Of a stretch of 64,000 nucleotides of DNA, positions 7,149-16,735 are shown one piece after another; position 1 is the first letter of the stretch, and each line of letters opens with the position of its first letter. The stretch spans positions 56,491-120,490 of the forward strand of contig JABIUV010000052.1 in the NCBI GenBank assembly GCA_018700895.1, written 5' to 3'. This DNA is from Bacteroidota bacterium (GTDB lineage Bacteria > Bacteroidota > Bacteroidia > NS11-12g > UBA9320). The position numbers were made by a program, and so were the translations under genes. A model generated the notes under the pieces. It saw only the letters and a program-made list of their open reading frames with translations. It ran no database searches and was not told where the DNA came from.

Positions 7149-9545
7149 CTACTCCACTACAAATCTGCGTATGTCATACGCATTATTCTCCGTGACTATG
7201 CCTAGAAAATACGTTCCTGGAATCAGTTCTGACACATCTATGGTTTCTTCTTTGCTTCGGCCTTTAAGTTTTTGAGAAATCACGACTTGCCCTTGTAAGT
7301 TGGTAACCTCCAATGTACAGCAATCGTGTTTTTTATCAAATTCGATATGCAGTTCATCACCAACAGGATTAGGGAATAGCTTAAACGAAGTGCTCTCTTT
7401 TACAACTTGGGCGTTACTAGCCAAATTGGCATCATACATTGCTAAGCAATATTGCCCTTTTTGTAAATTTGCTATATCAATAGTTCCTCGTTTGTCGAAT
7501 AATGAACCTGTGTTCTTAGTGTAATCTACAACCTCCTCCCACGCACTTGTTGCGTTGGGACGATAGAGCAATACAAGACTATCTTCTGTAATTCGAATAA
7601 GTTCGTTGTCTAGATATCCAAACTGAAGAGAATTAGCAAGAAGACCACTATAGGTCAACCTTGCCGACAAAGCAACATCCTCATCCCAAATACCATTTAC
7701 CAGCCAATATCGTTGCGAGCTCAGCACAGCACCTTGTGGCTTACCGTAGGTACCATCAGCAGGAGCCCAATGATGCTCAACCCTTAGTAATACTGAGTCA
7801 CTCGAATTGTTTTTTACATTTATAGCACTCAACATTCCCTGTGGCATATCTATGGTCTCCTCACCAGGTTGAAAAATCGCCCAATCCGTTGTTACGGCAT
7901 CACTTATTTTATCATCAAAATCGAATGACCAATAAACAGGCTCAAATGGACAAGCCACACTGAATGTCTGCTCCCGATTAAATATGATAACTTGAGCATC
8001 ATAACGCTCCCAATTTTTGCCAAAGGCAGTAACCGTGGCCACCGTTCCTTGGTAATTTAGTGTATTAAATCGAGGTGTCTGTTTTATGCGTACATCGTAT
8101 GATTCACCTTGTTTAGTTACTTCTAAAATATCAAAGTGGGCAAAGCCTGCTTCTTTAATCCAATTGTCAAAGAATCCCGTAAGATTGATAGGCGTAAATT
8201 CGCCAAAGTAATTCGCCATATCATCCGTAGTTACCTCTTTGAATTTAAACTCTTGTTGGAACCCTGCACACGCTTCAAAAAAATCTTCGTCACCCATCAT
8301 ACCACGAAGCGTATGCACCATATCTGCTCCTTTGTTATATACGTGTCGGCCATAGGTGTTAGCGTGACCAATTCCACTTACAGGCAGCACCGCTTCATCT
8401 TGCACGTGAGCAAACTGTAGTACTTGACGATGATTATCTTCTATATCTTCATCATACCGTTCGCGACCATATACCGCCTCTAGAAATATTCTCTCGGAGT
8501 AGGATGCCCAGCCTTCATTGAGCCACATATCTTCTTGGGTGCTGCACGTAGTAGTATTTCCCCACCAGTGGTGAGCCAACTCGTGAGCGTACAACGTTTC
8601 ATTATCTTTATCACCATTGGCAATAGCATAACGCGGGTACGCAATGTTGGTAGCATGCTCCATCGCTCCTGCATTGAAAGGAACAATATTAAAACCTATT
8701 CGGCTAAAGCTATGTTCGCCGTACACTTCCTCAAATCTGCGAATGCACTGCGGAATATTCTCAAAACTACTACGAAGGTTCGCAGTATCTGCAGCTAGAG
8801 CCGTAAGCAAAACAGGTATCCCATCTACATTCATTGTTACCTCTTCATAATTTGCCACAGCTACCGATGCTAAATAAGTAGGAATAGGTTCTTCCATAGC
8901 CCATTTATAGGTTGTGGTATTGTCTCCATTATCTACGACATGAAGAAGCAAACCATTAGCATAAGCCTTTTTGTCACCATCTACTCTTACATTGGTATAG
9001 TACTTCGCTCTATCCACAAAATTGTCAAAACAAGGAAACCACGCCCTGCCAAAATTATGTGGGTCTGCCGCAAAGCCAACGCCTAGGTTAAATGCATATT
9101 CTCCAGTAAAATAAAAACCACCCCACTGAGCATCACTTTGAGGTTTGCCTGCATATGCCACTTCTACACTGAAGGTATCACCCACTTCAATGGTCGGCAG
9201 TTCTATATACAAATTAGGGCTTGAATAATGAAATGAAGCAACAGACTCATTCACCTTGACTTCACTCACAGGCAGCTCTAATAAATCCAAAGAGACACTT
9301 GAAGAAGGTTTTAGCAGTACGATATCTATTGTAGTAATTGCCTCCAAATTGGGTGCGGCCACATAGTTGAGCAAAGAAGCATCAATGGTGTAACTTAGTA
9401 CATCAAACGTGTCTGCTCTAAGATCTATCGTGTTATTGTTTGCCAAGGCTTGTTGCATACGCAAATGTTTGCAGAAGTGCTGAGCAGCAGCAAATTGGTA
9501 ACAGAAAACTACGAATGACAGAATACAAACTAATCGATTGCTCAT
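7149..9545 (-). CDS. secreted M1-family zinc aminopeptidase with T9SS sorting domain
   Basis: Predicted extracellular or cell-surface metallopeptidase of 798 residues. A signal peptide (SNRLVCILSFVVFCYQFAAA) is followed by the M1 N-terminal beta domain, the exopeptidase motif as GAMEH at 293-297 (classically GAMEN), and the zinc site HELAHHWWGN at 321-330 with the second Glu in WLNEGWASY at 342-350. The last ~80 residues (FKLFPNPVGDELHIEF ... LIPGTYFLGIV ... DIRRFVVE) form a type A C-terminal sorting domain, so export should depend on the PorT-containing secretion system. Divergent from the C25-like gene with only 40 bases between them, suggesting joint control. Confidence 0.9.
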   Translation of the reverse strand: MSNRLVCILSFVVFCYQFAAAQHFCKHLRMQQALANNNTIDLRADTFDVLSYTIDASLLNYVAAPNLEAITTIDIVLLKPSSSVSLDLLELPVSEVKVNESVASFHYSSPNLYIELPTIEVGDTFSVEVAYAGKPQSDAQWGGFYFTGEYAFNLGVGFAADPHNFGRAWFPCFDNFVDRAKYYTNVRVDGDKKAYANGLLLHVVDNGDNTTTYKWAMEEPIPTYLASVAVANYEEVTMNVDGIPVLLTALAADTANLRSSFENIPQCIRRFEEVYGEHSFSRIGFNIVPFNAGAMEHATNIAYPRYAIANGDKDNETLYAHELAHHWWGNTTTCSTQEDMWLNEGWASYSERIFLEAVYGRERYDEDIEDNHRQVLQFAHVQDEAVLPVSGIGHANTYGRHVYNKGADMVHTLRGMMGDEDFFEACAGFQQEFKFKEVTTDDMANYFGEFTPINLTGFFDNWIKEAGFAHFDILEVTKQGESYDVRIKQTPRFNTLNYQGTVATVTAFGKNWERYDAQVIIFNREQTFSVACPFEPVYWSFDFDDKISDAVTTDWAIFQPGEETIDMPQGMLSAINVKNNSSDSVLLRVEHHWAPADGTYGKPQGAVLSSQRYWLVNGIWDEDVALSARLTYSGLLANSLQFGYLDNELIRITEDSLVLLYRPNATSAWEEVVDYTKNTGSLFDKRGTIDIANLQKGQYCLAMYDANLASNAQVVKESTSFKLFPNPVGDELHIEFDKKHDCCTLEVTNLQGQVVISQKLKGRSKEETIDVSELIPGTYFLGIVTENNAYDIRRFVVE

Positions 9546-9552
9546 TTAAAAA

Positions 9553-9560
9553 TACTTTTG
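9553..9560 (+). promoter_or_regulatory. promoter -7 box of the C25-like gene
   Basis: TACTTTTG fits TAnnTTTG and lies 25 bases before the ATG at 9586 in the 40-base divergent spacer. No equally good box is seen for the opposite aminopeptidase gene. Confidence 0.6.
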
Positions 9561-9585
9561 TACGAATATATAAGTATTTGAACAG

Positions 9586-11586
9586 ATGAAATTAATACAG
9601 TCACTTATTACAACCGTTTTACTTTTCGTAGGTTTAACTGCTTGGGGACAGACCTTTTCAGAATCACGATCGGTCAGTGGATACGTCATTACAGACGAAC
9701 TCTCTAATTCACTTATTCTACACTGGAACACCACACCAAATACGACTCAATTTAACATCTATAAACGAGGCATAAACAGCACAGTCTGGGGCACTCCTAT
9801 TGCTACTGTGGCTGCAGATGTAGTATCTTATACCGATACAGATGTTGAAAAATACACTATTTACGAGTACGCTATAGAACGGATAACCAATACAGACGAT
9901 AGGTTTAAACCTGGTAATATATATGGGTATAGTTACCTAAGTGCAAGCATTGAAGCTCCAGCAATTCATAATCGCGGAGCAATTTGGGTTATCACCACAA
10001 AATTGATAAGCGATAGTCTGGACACAGAAATCACTCAATTAGAGTCGGACCTAGCTGCTGACGGTTGGAATGTCTACATGCATAGTCTAGCAGAAAATGT
10101 CTCGGTGGGTGATGTTAAGAGTTTCATAACCGAAAAACAAAGTACCATAGGCTGTGATGCAGTATATTTCTTGGGCCACGTTCCTGTCCCATATTCAGGG
10201 GTGTTTTGTGACGATGCAAGTTATCCAGTACCTCCAGATGGTCATGCAGAGACAGACCCTAATTCACATTGCGGTGCTTGGCCTGCCGATGTTTACTATG
10301 GAGACATTTCGGGCTCTTGGACAGATACTGAGGCAAGCTTACGAGCTAAGCGAGCAGAAAACAACAACGAAATAGGAGATGGTAAATTTGACCAAATTTT
10401 AATCCCAGGAAAGGTAGACATCGCAGTAGGAAGGGTAGACATGAGCGACTTGCCTCTTTTTGGCATGAGTGAAGTAGCCTTGACCAAAAGGTACCTCAAC
10501 AAGGTACATAAGTTTAAGGTAGGGGGTACACCACTTGCCAATGAAGCGATCATTGAAAACAACTTTACGGGAGCAGATGAAGGATTTAGTTCAGGTGCAC
10601 TGGCTGATTTTTATGCCGCTTGTGGCGACAATAGCATCACTCAAGCAGATGTATTCACTTCTAGCGAGAGCAAGGATTATCTACTAGGCTACACCTGCGG
10701 TGCAGGTTGGTATACAAGCTGTAGTGGCTTTGGAACTTCGGATAATTTTAAAACCAAAAATGCTGCAGCGTTCAATCACATATTTGGCAGTTTCTTTGGC
10801 GATTGGGACATCACAAATAATCTAATGAGGGCATCTCTTGCGACTGAGAAACTAAACTTTAACTGTATGTGGAGCGGTAGACCAAAGTGGACCACTCATT
10901 CACTTGCCATAGGCGAAAGTTACGCCGACGTTACCAAGAGGACTCAGAATAACATTAATGATTATCAGACTAGTTTTTTCAGAAACAGTGTGCATATCGC
11001 TATGCTTGGTGATCCTAGTTTGAGATTACACGCCATTTCTCCTGCTCAAAACATTGTGGCAACTGCAAATGCTAACAGAGACAATGTCACCATAACGTGG
11101 GAGGCTACTCCAGAAACTGATATAGAAGGTTATTTCGTGTATCGCAGTCACAGAAAAACAGGTAGATATCAATTAATCAACTCAACTCCTTTTACAGAGC
11201 TTTCCCTCACCGACAACGACCCTTACGAAGGAACCAACCACTACATGGTACGTGTAGCTAAGAAGCAAATCACCGGCAGTGGGAGTTACATCAATCTTAG
11301 CTTGGGGATAAACGCCGAAATCAATGCTATGGTGGGCGATGTAGCTCAAGTGATAGCACCATTAGCAAGTGACTTAGCAGTCTACCCTACTATAGTAGAG
11401 GGATACATTATGATTGAGCAAGAGAGGAACGACAACGTCGCTTTCCAGATACTCAATACACTCGGAACTATAATCAGTACAGGAAAGACTAAAGGAAAAA
11501 ACACTCGTATAGATGTTTCTCAATTGGCTAGTGGCACCTACTTTGTAAAAGCAGGAAGTGCCACTTATCGTTTTATTAAGTTGTAG
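9586..11586 (+). CDS. secreted FN3/C25 (gingipain)-like protein with T9SS sorting domain
   Basis: A 666-residue secreted protein: signal peptide (LIQSLITTVLLFVGLTAWG), an FN3-like segment, a central caspase-like region, a second FN3-like segment (NVTITWEATPETDIEGYFVYRS) and a C-terminal sorting tail (LAVYPTIVEGYIMIEQ ... LASGTYFVKAGSATYRFIKL). The central region resembles peptidase family C25 in PADVYYGDISGSW, DIAVGRVDMSDL and LGDPSLRLH. However, where active C25 enzymes have a GHG histidine and a later catalytic cysteine this protein has GYTCGAGWYTS and FGSFFGDWD, so it may be catalytically dead or use other residues. Other readings: an adhesin built on the C25 fold. Divergently paired with the M1 aminopeptidase. 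Confidence 0.65.
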   Translation: MKLIQSLITTVLLFVGLTAWGQTFSESRSVSGYVITDELSNSLILHWNTTPNTTQFNIYKRGINSTVWGTPIATVAADVVSYTDTDVEKYTIYEYAIERITNTDDRFKPGNIYGYSYLSASIEAPAIHNRGAIWVITTKLISDSLDTEITQLESDLAADGWNVYMHSLAENVSVGDVKSFITEKQSTIGCDAVYFLGHVPVPYSGVFCDDASYPVPPDGHAETDPNSHCGAWPADVYYGDISGSWTDTEASLRAKRAENNNEIGDGKFDQILIPGKVDIAVGRVDMSDLPLFGMSEVALTKRYLNKVHKFKVGGTPLANEAIIENNFTGADEGFSSGALADFYAACGDNSITQADVFTSSESKDYLLGYTCGAGWYTSCSGFGTSDNFKTKNAAAFNHIFGSFFGDWDITNNLMRASLATEKLNFNCMWSGRPKWTTHSLAIGESYADVTKRTQNNINDYQTSFFRNSVHIAMLGDPSLRLHAISPAQNIVATANANRDNVTITWEATPETDIEGYFVYRSHRKTGRYQLINSTPFTELSLTDNDPYEGTNHYMVRVAKKQITGSGSYINLSLGINAEINAMVGDVAQVIAPLASDLAVYPTIVEGYIMIEQERNDNVAFQILNTLGTIISTGKTKGKNTRIDVSQLASGTYFVKAGSATYRFIKL

Positions 11587-11606
11587 GAAGATATTCCTTT
11601 ATTCCT

Positions 11607-13349
11607 TCAAGGCGTGCTGAAAAAATCAGCATTCCCCACTTGGAAAAATACTTTTTCGTATGGCTTGTCTTGTGGGGGACGAACGTACGTTTTCGTCCCG
11701 ATATCCCACATATTCAAGGTACTGTCTGATAAATACACCAATCCATCGTGATACGAGTAAAAAGCCCTGCCCTGCGGATGAAGTAAGGATGATTTTGCCA
11801 ATTCACTATTGCTGAACAATTGTGCTACTGTAGGGAATATATCCATTTGACTTACTACTGTAGCTATACTAGTATCAGCAATCACGGCCCCTCCGGTAAG
11901 TAAGAGTGGTATTCTAAAATTGGATGTATCGTAGAGTGGCGGATTATCGGGTCTAATTGTGCCATGGTCAGCCGTAATTATCAGTAAAGTATTTGCCCAT
12001 TTATCACTTCGTTTCAATTGATCCACCATTGCTCCTAAGCAACTATCGGTGTACGCCACGCTATTCAGGTAGGCGTTTTCGTGTTTGGAAAAATTAGGAA
12101 CATCAAATGGTTCGTGACTACTCAGTGAGAATAGCATCGTAAACTGCGGTGAGTTGTTCTCTAAAAATCGTTTAGTCTCCGTTTGAAAAACATCCTCGTC
12201 GTGTACACCCCATGCATTCTTATTATCACTCGCGTAGCCACTTTGAGATAACACTTCATCCGCATCTTTAAAAAGCACTTTGATATTCGCAAACTCCAAA
12301 TTGCCACCATAAGCAAACCGAGTAGTATATGTAGATGGGAAAACACTGAATATGCTAGCCCTATCAGCAAGATGTTGAGGGAAATTAGTTAATGTTTGCC
12401 GTGCTGAACTCGGCACACCGTAGGTAAGAGCAAGCAATCCTTTATCCGATCTAAAACTACTCGCGTATGCACTGTGGTAATTTATTCCTTCTTTCATAAG
12501 TACATTCAAGTTAGGCGTCGCATCGTACTTAGGACCACTCAAAGCACCTACTACCTTAGCACTGAAACTCTCTAATACCAAAAGTAAGACATTGGTACTG
12601 TCATTCACCTGAACCAATGAATCAAGACTCTCGGAGTTATTTACTGGTAATGTGAAGCGAGCCAATTCCTGCTCATCTTCAAAGAACATCAACGCAGCGT
12701 GCTTATCCCGTTCCAGCTCCGTCGCCATAAAATTCCAAACGGCATTAACCGCCGTGTTGTTGTGTACATTATTCTCGCTAAAATACGCACTACTCACATT
12801 GATGGGCACAATGCTTATCCCGCCTCGCAGCAATACCACAGACACTCCTATGAGCAGCAAAGACATCAACATATTGATTTTAAAATCTATACGAAGTTGA
12901 TGGACACCCCATTTGACAAACCAATAAATGGCTACAGCCATAAAACCTATCACAATAATGTATGTTTTGAGTTCTATCGAAGCTAGACCAGCATTCTCTT
13001 TCCCCAAAAACTGTGTGAAACCGAGGTTGGTTTTCTGTCCCCAATAGCTAAAAAAGAATGGATCTACCGCTACAATGAGCACCATTACTACGAAGAGAGT
13101 CCACCAATAGCCGGTGATTACACGTTTCGCACTTCGCTTAACTAAAGATGCTAGCAGCGAGAGCAATAAAGGTGCAATCATCACGTAGCCCACCATAGCA
13201 AGGTCTAGTCGCAGCCCATTTTTCCAAATAGCAAAAAAATCACTCATGCTTATGGCCTCACTGTTTATTGTAAAGAAAAACCATTTCGCTATCGCAAAAA
13301 ACAACAGCCAAACTAATGTGGCTTTTAGGAAGTAGAGAACTGTTCGCAT
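11607..13349 (-). CDS. LtaS-like alkaline-phosphatase-superfamily membrane protein
   Basis: An integral membrane phospho-/sulfo-transferase-like enzyme of 580 residues. About five N-terminal membrane helices (residues 1-170) precede an extracytoplasmic sulfatase domain containing LLLVLESFSAK, a probable nucleophile region SSFRSDKGLLAL, ATPNLNVLMKEGI, FSLSSHEPF and ITADHGT, the metal-binding motifs of the superfamily. In Firmicutes this fold makes lipoteichoic acid; in Bacteroidota, which lack it, related proteins modify periplasmic or envelope glycans, so the substrate is unknown. It starts three bases after the FAD oxidoreductase stop and is probably in one operon with it. Confidence 0.85.
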   Translation of the reverse strand: MRTVLYFLKATLVWLLFFAIAKWFFFTINSEAISMSDFFAIWKNGLRLDLAMVGYVMIAPLLLSLLASLVKRSAKRVITGYWWTLFVVMVLIVAVDPFFFSYWGQKTNLGFTQFLGKENAGLASIELKTYIIVIGFMAVAIYWFVKWGVHQLRIDFKINMLMSLLLIGVSVVLLRGGISIVPINVSSAYFSENNVHNNTAVNAVWNFMATELERDKHAALMFFEDEQELARFTLPVNNSESLDSLVQVNDSTNVLLLVLESFSAKVVGALSGPKYDATPNLNVLMKEGINYHSAYASSFRSDKGLLALTYGVPSSARQTLTNFPQHLADRASIFSVFPSTYTTRFAYGGNLEFANIKVLFKDADEVLSQSGYASDNKNAWGVHDEDVFQTETKRFLENNSPQFTMLFSLSSHEPFDVPNFSKHENAYLNSVAYTDSCLGAMVDQLKRSDKWANTLLIITADHGTIRPDNPPLYDTSNFRIPLLLTGGAVIADTSIATVVSQMDIFPTVAQLFSNSELAKSSLLHPQGRAFYSYHDGLVYLSDSTLNMWDIGTKTYVRPPQDKPYEKVFFQVGNADFFSTP

Positions 13350-13352
13350 TTT

Positions 13353-14375
13353 CTAAAATCTATTCAAAAGTACACTTTCGTGAAGTTCTCCTTCACCGTA
13401 CATGTGATCTACCAATTCATCAACAAGCACAGGAGCCATACTTACGGCCTTGCTCCCCATTCCATTAACCACGTAAGAATTTTTATACTCAGGATGTTCT
13501 CCAAGTAGTGGCTTACGATCCACACTTGCAGGGCGAATTCCGCAGTAGTGGTCTATCACCTTGTAGGGCAATTGCAATACCTTTTCTAATTTGGTTACCA
13601 AATCGTCCTTCATCATCGCTGTAGGATGAAGCGTGGCATCATTCTTATTGTAAGTGGATCCTACTCGCCATCTGTTATCGCACAAATGCTGCATAAACAC
13701 GGAGCCAAGATAAATGCTCCCATGGGGCTCTAAGTCCGTCTCTATAACCAAGAGCTCTCCTTTAGTCGGCACCACTTTTATATACTTATTCCAAATAGGA
13801 TTATCCCTCAATTTGTGGCCTTCTGCAAAGATTATTTTATCAAAGGTTACGCCATTATATTCTTTATTAATCAAGTCAAGCTTAGTGTAGTCTATGTCCT
13901 CTTTTCGTGTATTTAGTTGTGAATCGCACCCTTCTAAAAAAGAACGCGTATCTAACTCTCCGCCTTGCAGTACATTAAGCACTCCGAAGTGCGTATTGAG
14001 CCCAACTAGATCTTCGTGAGCGAAGGAGCAAAAGCCTACATACTTAGACTGATGTGCTTTGCTGAGCCAAATATTTTGTTCACCTGCTGTTGAGATAATG
14101 CGTTTGAGCAATCTTGGTCTAAAAAACGAAGTGCTTAGGCGTTTTTCCAAATTGGCGTAAAAGGATGCCAAATGAGGAAAAAACTCATTGGCTCGCCACC
14201 CTACGGTAAAAAACTTGCCAACCAGCGGATTAGCTAGTCCCGCAGCCACTGCGGTACAATGGTTACCACTCGGGCTATCATACACCAAGGTGTTTATGCC
14301 TCGTTGTTCCAAATTTAATTGCAACAAACGCCCACAAATCCCTCCTCCAACAATCAGACATTCTACCTTTTGCAT
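13353..14375 (-). CDS. FAD-dependent oxidoreductase, DAO family
   Basis: A 340-residue flavoenzyme of the glycine/D-amino-acid oxidase superfamily. The N-terminal Rossmann motif reads CLIVGGGICGRLLQLNLEQRG at 6-26, followed by the acidic end of beta-2 and AAGLANPLVGK; the C-terminal part contains YCGIRPASVDRKPLLGEHPEYKNSYVVNGMGSKAVSMAP, the second FAD-binding segment typical of the family. No signal peptide. The substrate cannot be read from sequence; the group includes amino-acid and sarcosine-type oxidases. It leads an operon with the LtaS-like gene and is divergent from a lipoprotein gene. Confidence 0.85.
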   Translation of the reverse strand: MQKVECLIVGGGICGRLLQLNLEQRGINTLVYDSPSGNHCTAVAAGLANPLVGKFFTVGWRANEFFPHLASFYANLEKRLSTSFFRPRLLKRIISTAGEQNIWLSKAHQSKYVGFCSFAHEDLVGLNTHFGVLNVLQGGELDTRSFLEGCDSQLNTRKEDIDYTKLDLINKEYNGVTFDKIIFAEGHKLRDNPIWNKYIKVVPTKGELLVIETDLEPHGSIYLGSVFMQHLCDNRWRVGSTYNKNDATLHPTAMMKDDLVTKLEKVLQLPYKVIDHYCGIRPASVDRKPLLGEHPEYKNSYVVNGMGSKAVSMAPVLVDELVDHMYGEGELHESVLLNRF

Positions 14376-14384
14376 CTATTGGGG

Positions 14385-14392
14385 CAAAGATA
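14385..14392 (-). promoter_or_regulatory. promoter -7 box of the FAD oxidoreductase operon
   Basis: TATCTTTG on the minus strand fits TAnnTTTG and ends nine bases before the ATG at 14375, predicting a very short leader. Confidence 0.65.
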
Positions 14393-14421
14393 GTCTGCTA
14401 ATAATTTATGTTATTTGCACT

Positions 14422-14823
14422 ATGAAAAAAATACTCGTAGCACTCGTATGTATCGTCGCTCTAATAGGGTGTAAGGACGAGTTAAATCTTCCTGAATATA
14501 ATAGCTATGTGGACAGCACGCCGCCGTCTATAGAGATTGTAACACCTCTGGATAACCAAGAATTTACAGGGACGAATATCATTGATCTTCAGTATAATCT
14601 CAGGGACGATTACAAATTAGCCTCTTTTAGTCTCCGTATTATACCTAGTGATATCGACTTATCAGAGTTTAGCGACGAAATACAGATAGACGATAGTATA
14701 TACACCTACAGCAATCAATATACATTGCCCAGTAGCGACCCTATGACGTACGAGGTAAATATATCTGCACAAGACTCTCTCGGTTTCGGAACCAACAAGG
14801 TCTACTTTTTTACCTACGAGTAA
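14422..14823 (+). CDS. small lipoprotein with an Ig/cadherin-like domain
   Basis: A 133-residue predicted lipoprotein. The ATG at 14422 is chosen because it opens with a lipoprotein signal, MKKILVALVCIVALIGCKD, with the lipobox cysteine at residue 17; the ORF track's earlier start at 14188 is antisense to the FAD gene. The remainder (PPSIEIVTPLDNQEFTGTNIIDLQYNLRDDYKLASFSLRI) looks like a single Ig-like beta-sandwich of the kind found in Bacteroidota surface lipoproteins such as DUF4625 proteins. Its stop is directly followed by the start of the putative porin gene. Confidence 0.75.
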   Translation: MKKILVALVCIVALIGCKDELNLPEYNSYVDSTPPSIEIVTPLDNQEFTGTNIIDLQYNLRDDYKLASFSLRIIPSDIDLSEFSDEIQIDDSIYTYSNQYTLPSSDPMTYEVNISAQDSLGFGTNKVYFFTYE

Positions 14824-16707
14824 TTGGAGCGTTTAGTAGCAATAAGGCTTTACTTAATCGTCGTTTTTGTCTTTGCAGAACTCGGTGCTCAAGCACAATT
14901 GCTAGACACTAGCGATGTTCATAACTATAAACCAATAGATGTATACCGTCTATCTGTAGATGGTATACAGGCCCTAGAACTAGACACCACAGAAGTAGAC
15001 ACACAACTTAATTTATTTTATAATTACTACCCCGTCTACAATACAAGTTTTCCTAATATAGATTTGGGACTAGAAGCCACACCAAGTTTATCTCTTGGCG
15101 GTAGCAAGCAGCGAGAAGTAGCTATGCAACTTGGAGCTAATCACATGGAAAACTACTTCTTAGACAACTCCATTCACATCTACCAAACCACGCGTCCATT
15201 TACCCGACTAGAGTATGCTCAAGGACCTCTTGAATTTATCAATGTAGGCGTAACACACGCACAGCAGATTAGCAAAAGGTTAGCTTTTGGGCTGGACTAC
15301 CGACGTATTAAAAACCAAAATCTATATTACTCCAACCTAGAAAACCTCAGCAGAGTAAGAATGGGCAACCTTTTTAACTCAAAATTTTATACGAGCTACT
15401 ATACTCCTACCCGCAAGTACGAGATGATAGCATCTTACGTTTGGAACAAGAGTAGAAATGCTGAACCCGGTGGATTAGCGAACGACACCACTTACGAACT
15501 GCTGAGTGGCCGACAAAAAGAAAATAATAACCCAGCTAGGTATACGAGTGCTTTTAATACCCACGCACAAAACAACTTTAAACTTAGCCAATTTTATAGA
15601 CCCGGCGGTAAATCTACTGATAGCACCATAGACATGAGCTTAGGACAATTTCGTAATCAATTTTTTTTGACAACGGAGTTTAGAAGTGAACGACTCACCT
15701 ACGAAGATAATAACCCAGACTCCGCTAATTATGGATTTTGGCTCGATGAATTCAAAGACTCTTTTCAATTACGCACGCTGAGTAACGAAGTGGGTTACAC
15801 TGTAAAACTAAAACCCATAAGCCTCACTACCAGCCTACAACACGCATACAGCACTGTGTATAATAATGGCATAGCGGAGTCTTATAACAATGTATACGCC
15901 AGAGCCAACATTAAATTACAAGTCAAAAGCTTTGGGGTAACTGGCAATGCTAAACTGGGGCTGCTCGGGTACAATCTCGGCGATTATCACCTAGACGGTA
16001 ATGCTTCCTTCTTATTCAAAGGATTTAATATGAATGCAGGAATCATATCTCAACTCGTAGAGCCTAATTATTTAGATCAAAACCTAAATAGTAATGTCAT
16101 CTCTTGGACAACGAATTTTAAAAAGACGAGTGTAAATAAAATTGTAGCTAATGCAGCCTTTGAGAACGGCGGTCATCGTATAAAAGCACGAGCAAACATC
16201 GAGACGATAGGCAACCTTGTCTACTTTGATAACACCGATCGGATACAGCAAGAATCTGGCTTAATTTCTCTCCTGCAATTAGAAGCTGGACACGGATACA
16301 AAACCAAATATTTTGGAAGTAATGTAAGCGTGTTACTACAAAACTCAAGTAACAATCAAGCATTACCCCGACCTGCCACGTCCTTAAGTGCCAATGCATA
16401 TGTGGCTTTCAGACTTTTTAACAAAAACTTGGGTGTGCAAGTAGGAGCTCGCAGCTATTGGTTTAGTGATTTCAATAGTCCGATGTATACTCCTTACACA
16501 CGACAATGGCACAATACCAACGAAAATTTTACTATGACGGCTCCTATCAATCCTTACGTAACCGCCAAGGCGAAGAGCTTTTTCTTTGGATTTGAGATGT
16601 TTCATGTGCAGGAAGGCTTAATGGGTGATGCGTATTACAGCTCACCTGATTATGCACTTATGCCGCGTAGTGTTCGTCTGAATTTCAGATGGGATCTTAG
16701 CAACTAA
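14824..16707 (+). CDS. putative outer membrane porin (Porin_10-like)
   Basis: A 627-residue predicted outer membrane beta-barrel. A signal peptide (LIVVFVFAELGAQAQ) is followed by LNLFYNYYPVYNTSFPNIDLG, which corresponds to the characteristic N-terminal segment of the Bacteroidota putative porin family, then regularly alternating aromatic/polar strands ending in RLNFRWDLSN. The start is a TTG immediately after the TAA of the lipoprotein gene; no ATG precedes the signal peptide, so translational coupling with the lipoprotein is likely. The substrate is unknown. Confidence 0.75.
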   Translation: MERLVAIRLYLIVVFVFAELGAQAQLLDTSDVHNYKPIDVYRLSVDGIQALELDTTEVDTQLNLFYNYYPVYNTSFPNIDLGLEATPSLSLGGSKQREVAMQLGANHMENYFLDNSIHIYQTTRPFTRLEYAQGPLEFINVGVTHAQQISKRLAFGLDYRRIKNQNLYYSNLENLSRVRMGNLFNSKFYTSYYTPTRKYEMIASYVWNKSRNAEPGGLANDTTYELLSGRQKENNNPARYTSAFNTHAQNNFKLSQFYRPGGKSTDSTIDMSLGQFRNQFFLTTEFRSERLTYEDNNPDSANYGFWLDEFKDSFQLRTLSNEVGYTVKLKPISLTTSLQHAYSTVYNNGIAESYNNVYARANIKLQVKSFGVTGNAKLGLLGYNLGDYHLDGNASFLFKGFNMNAGIISQLVEPNYLDQNLNSNVISWTTNFKKTSVNKIVANAAFENGGHRIKARANIETIGNLVYFDNTDRIQQESGLISLLQLEAGHGYKTKYFGSNVSVLLQNSSNNQALPRPATSLSANAYVAFRLFNKNLGVQVGARSYWFSDFNSPMYTPYTRQWHNTNENFTMTAPINPYVTAKAKSFFFGFEMFHVQEGLMGDAYYSSPDYALMPRSVRLNFRWDLSN

Positions 16708-16735
16708 ACCGCGATTAGCATTCCAATTGTTTTGA

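Noticed and set aside
7149-9545. GAMEH in place of GAMEN in the M1 aminopeptidase as an inactivating change
   Set aside because: Other M1 subgroups tolerate variation at the last position of this motif and the zinc ligands are intact, so activity is likely retained.
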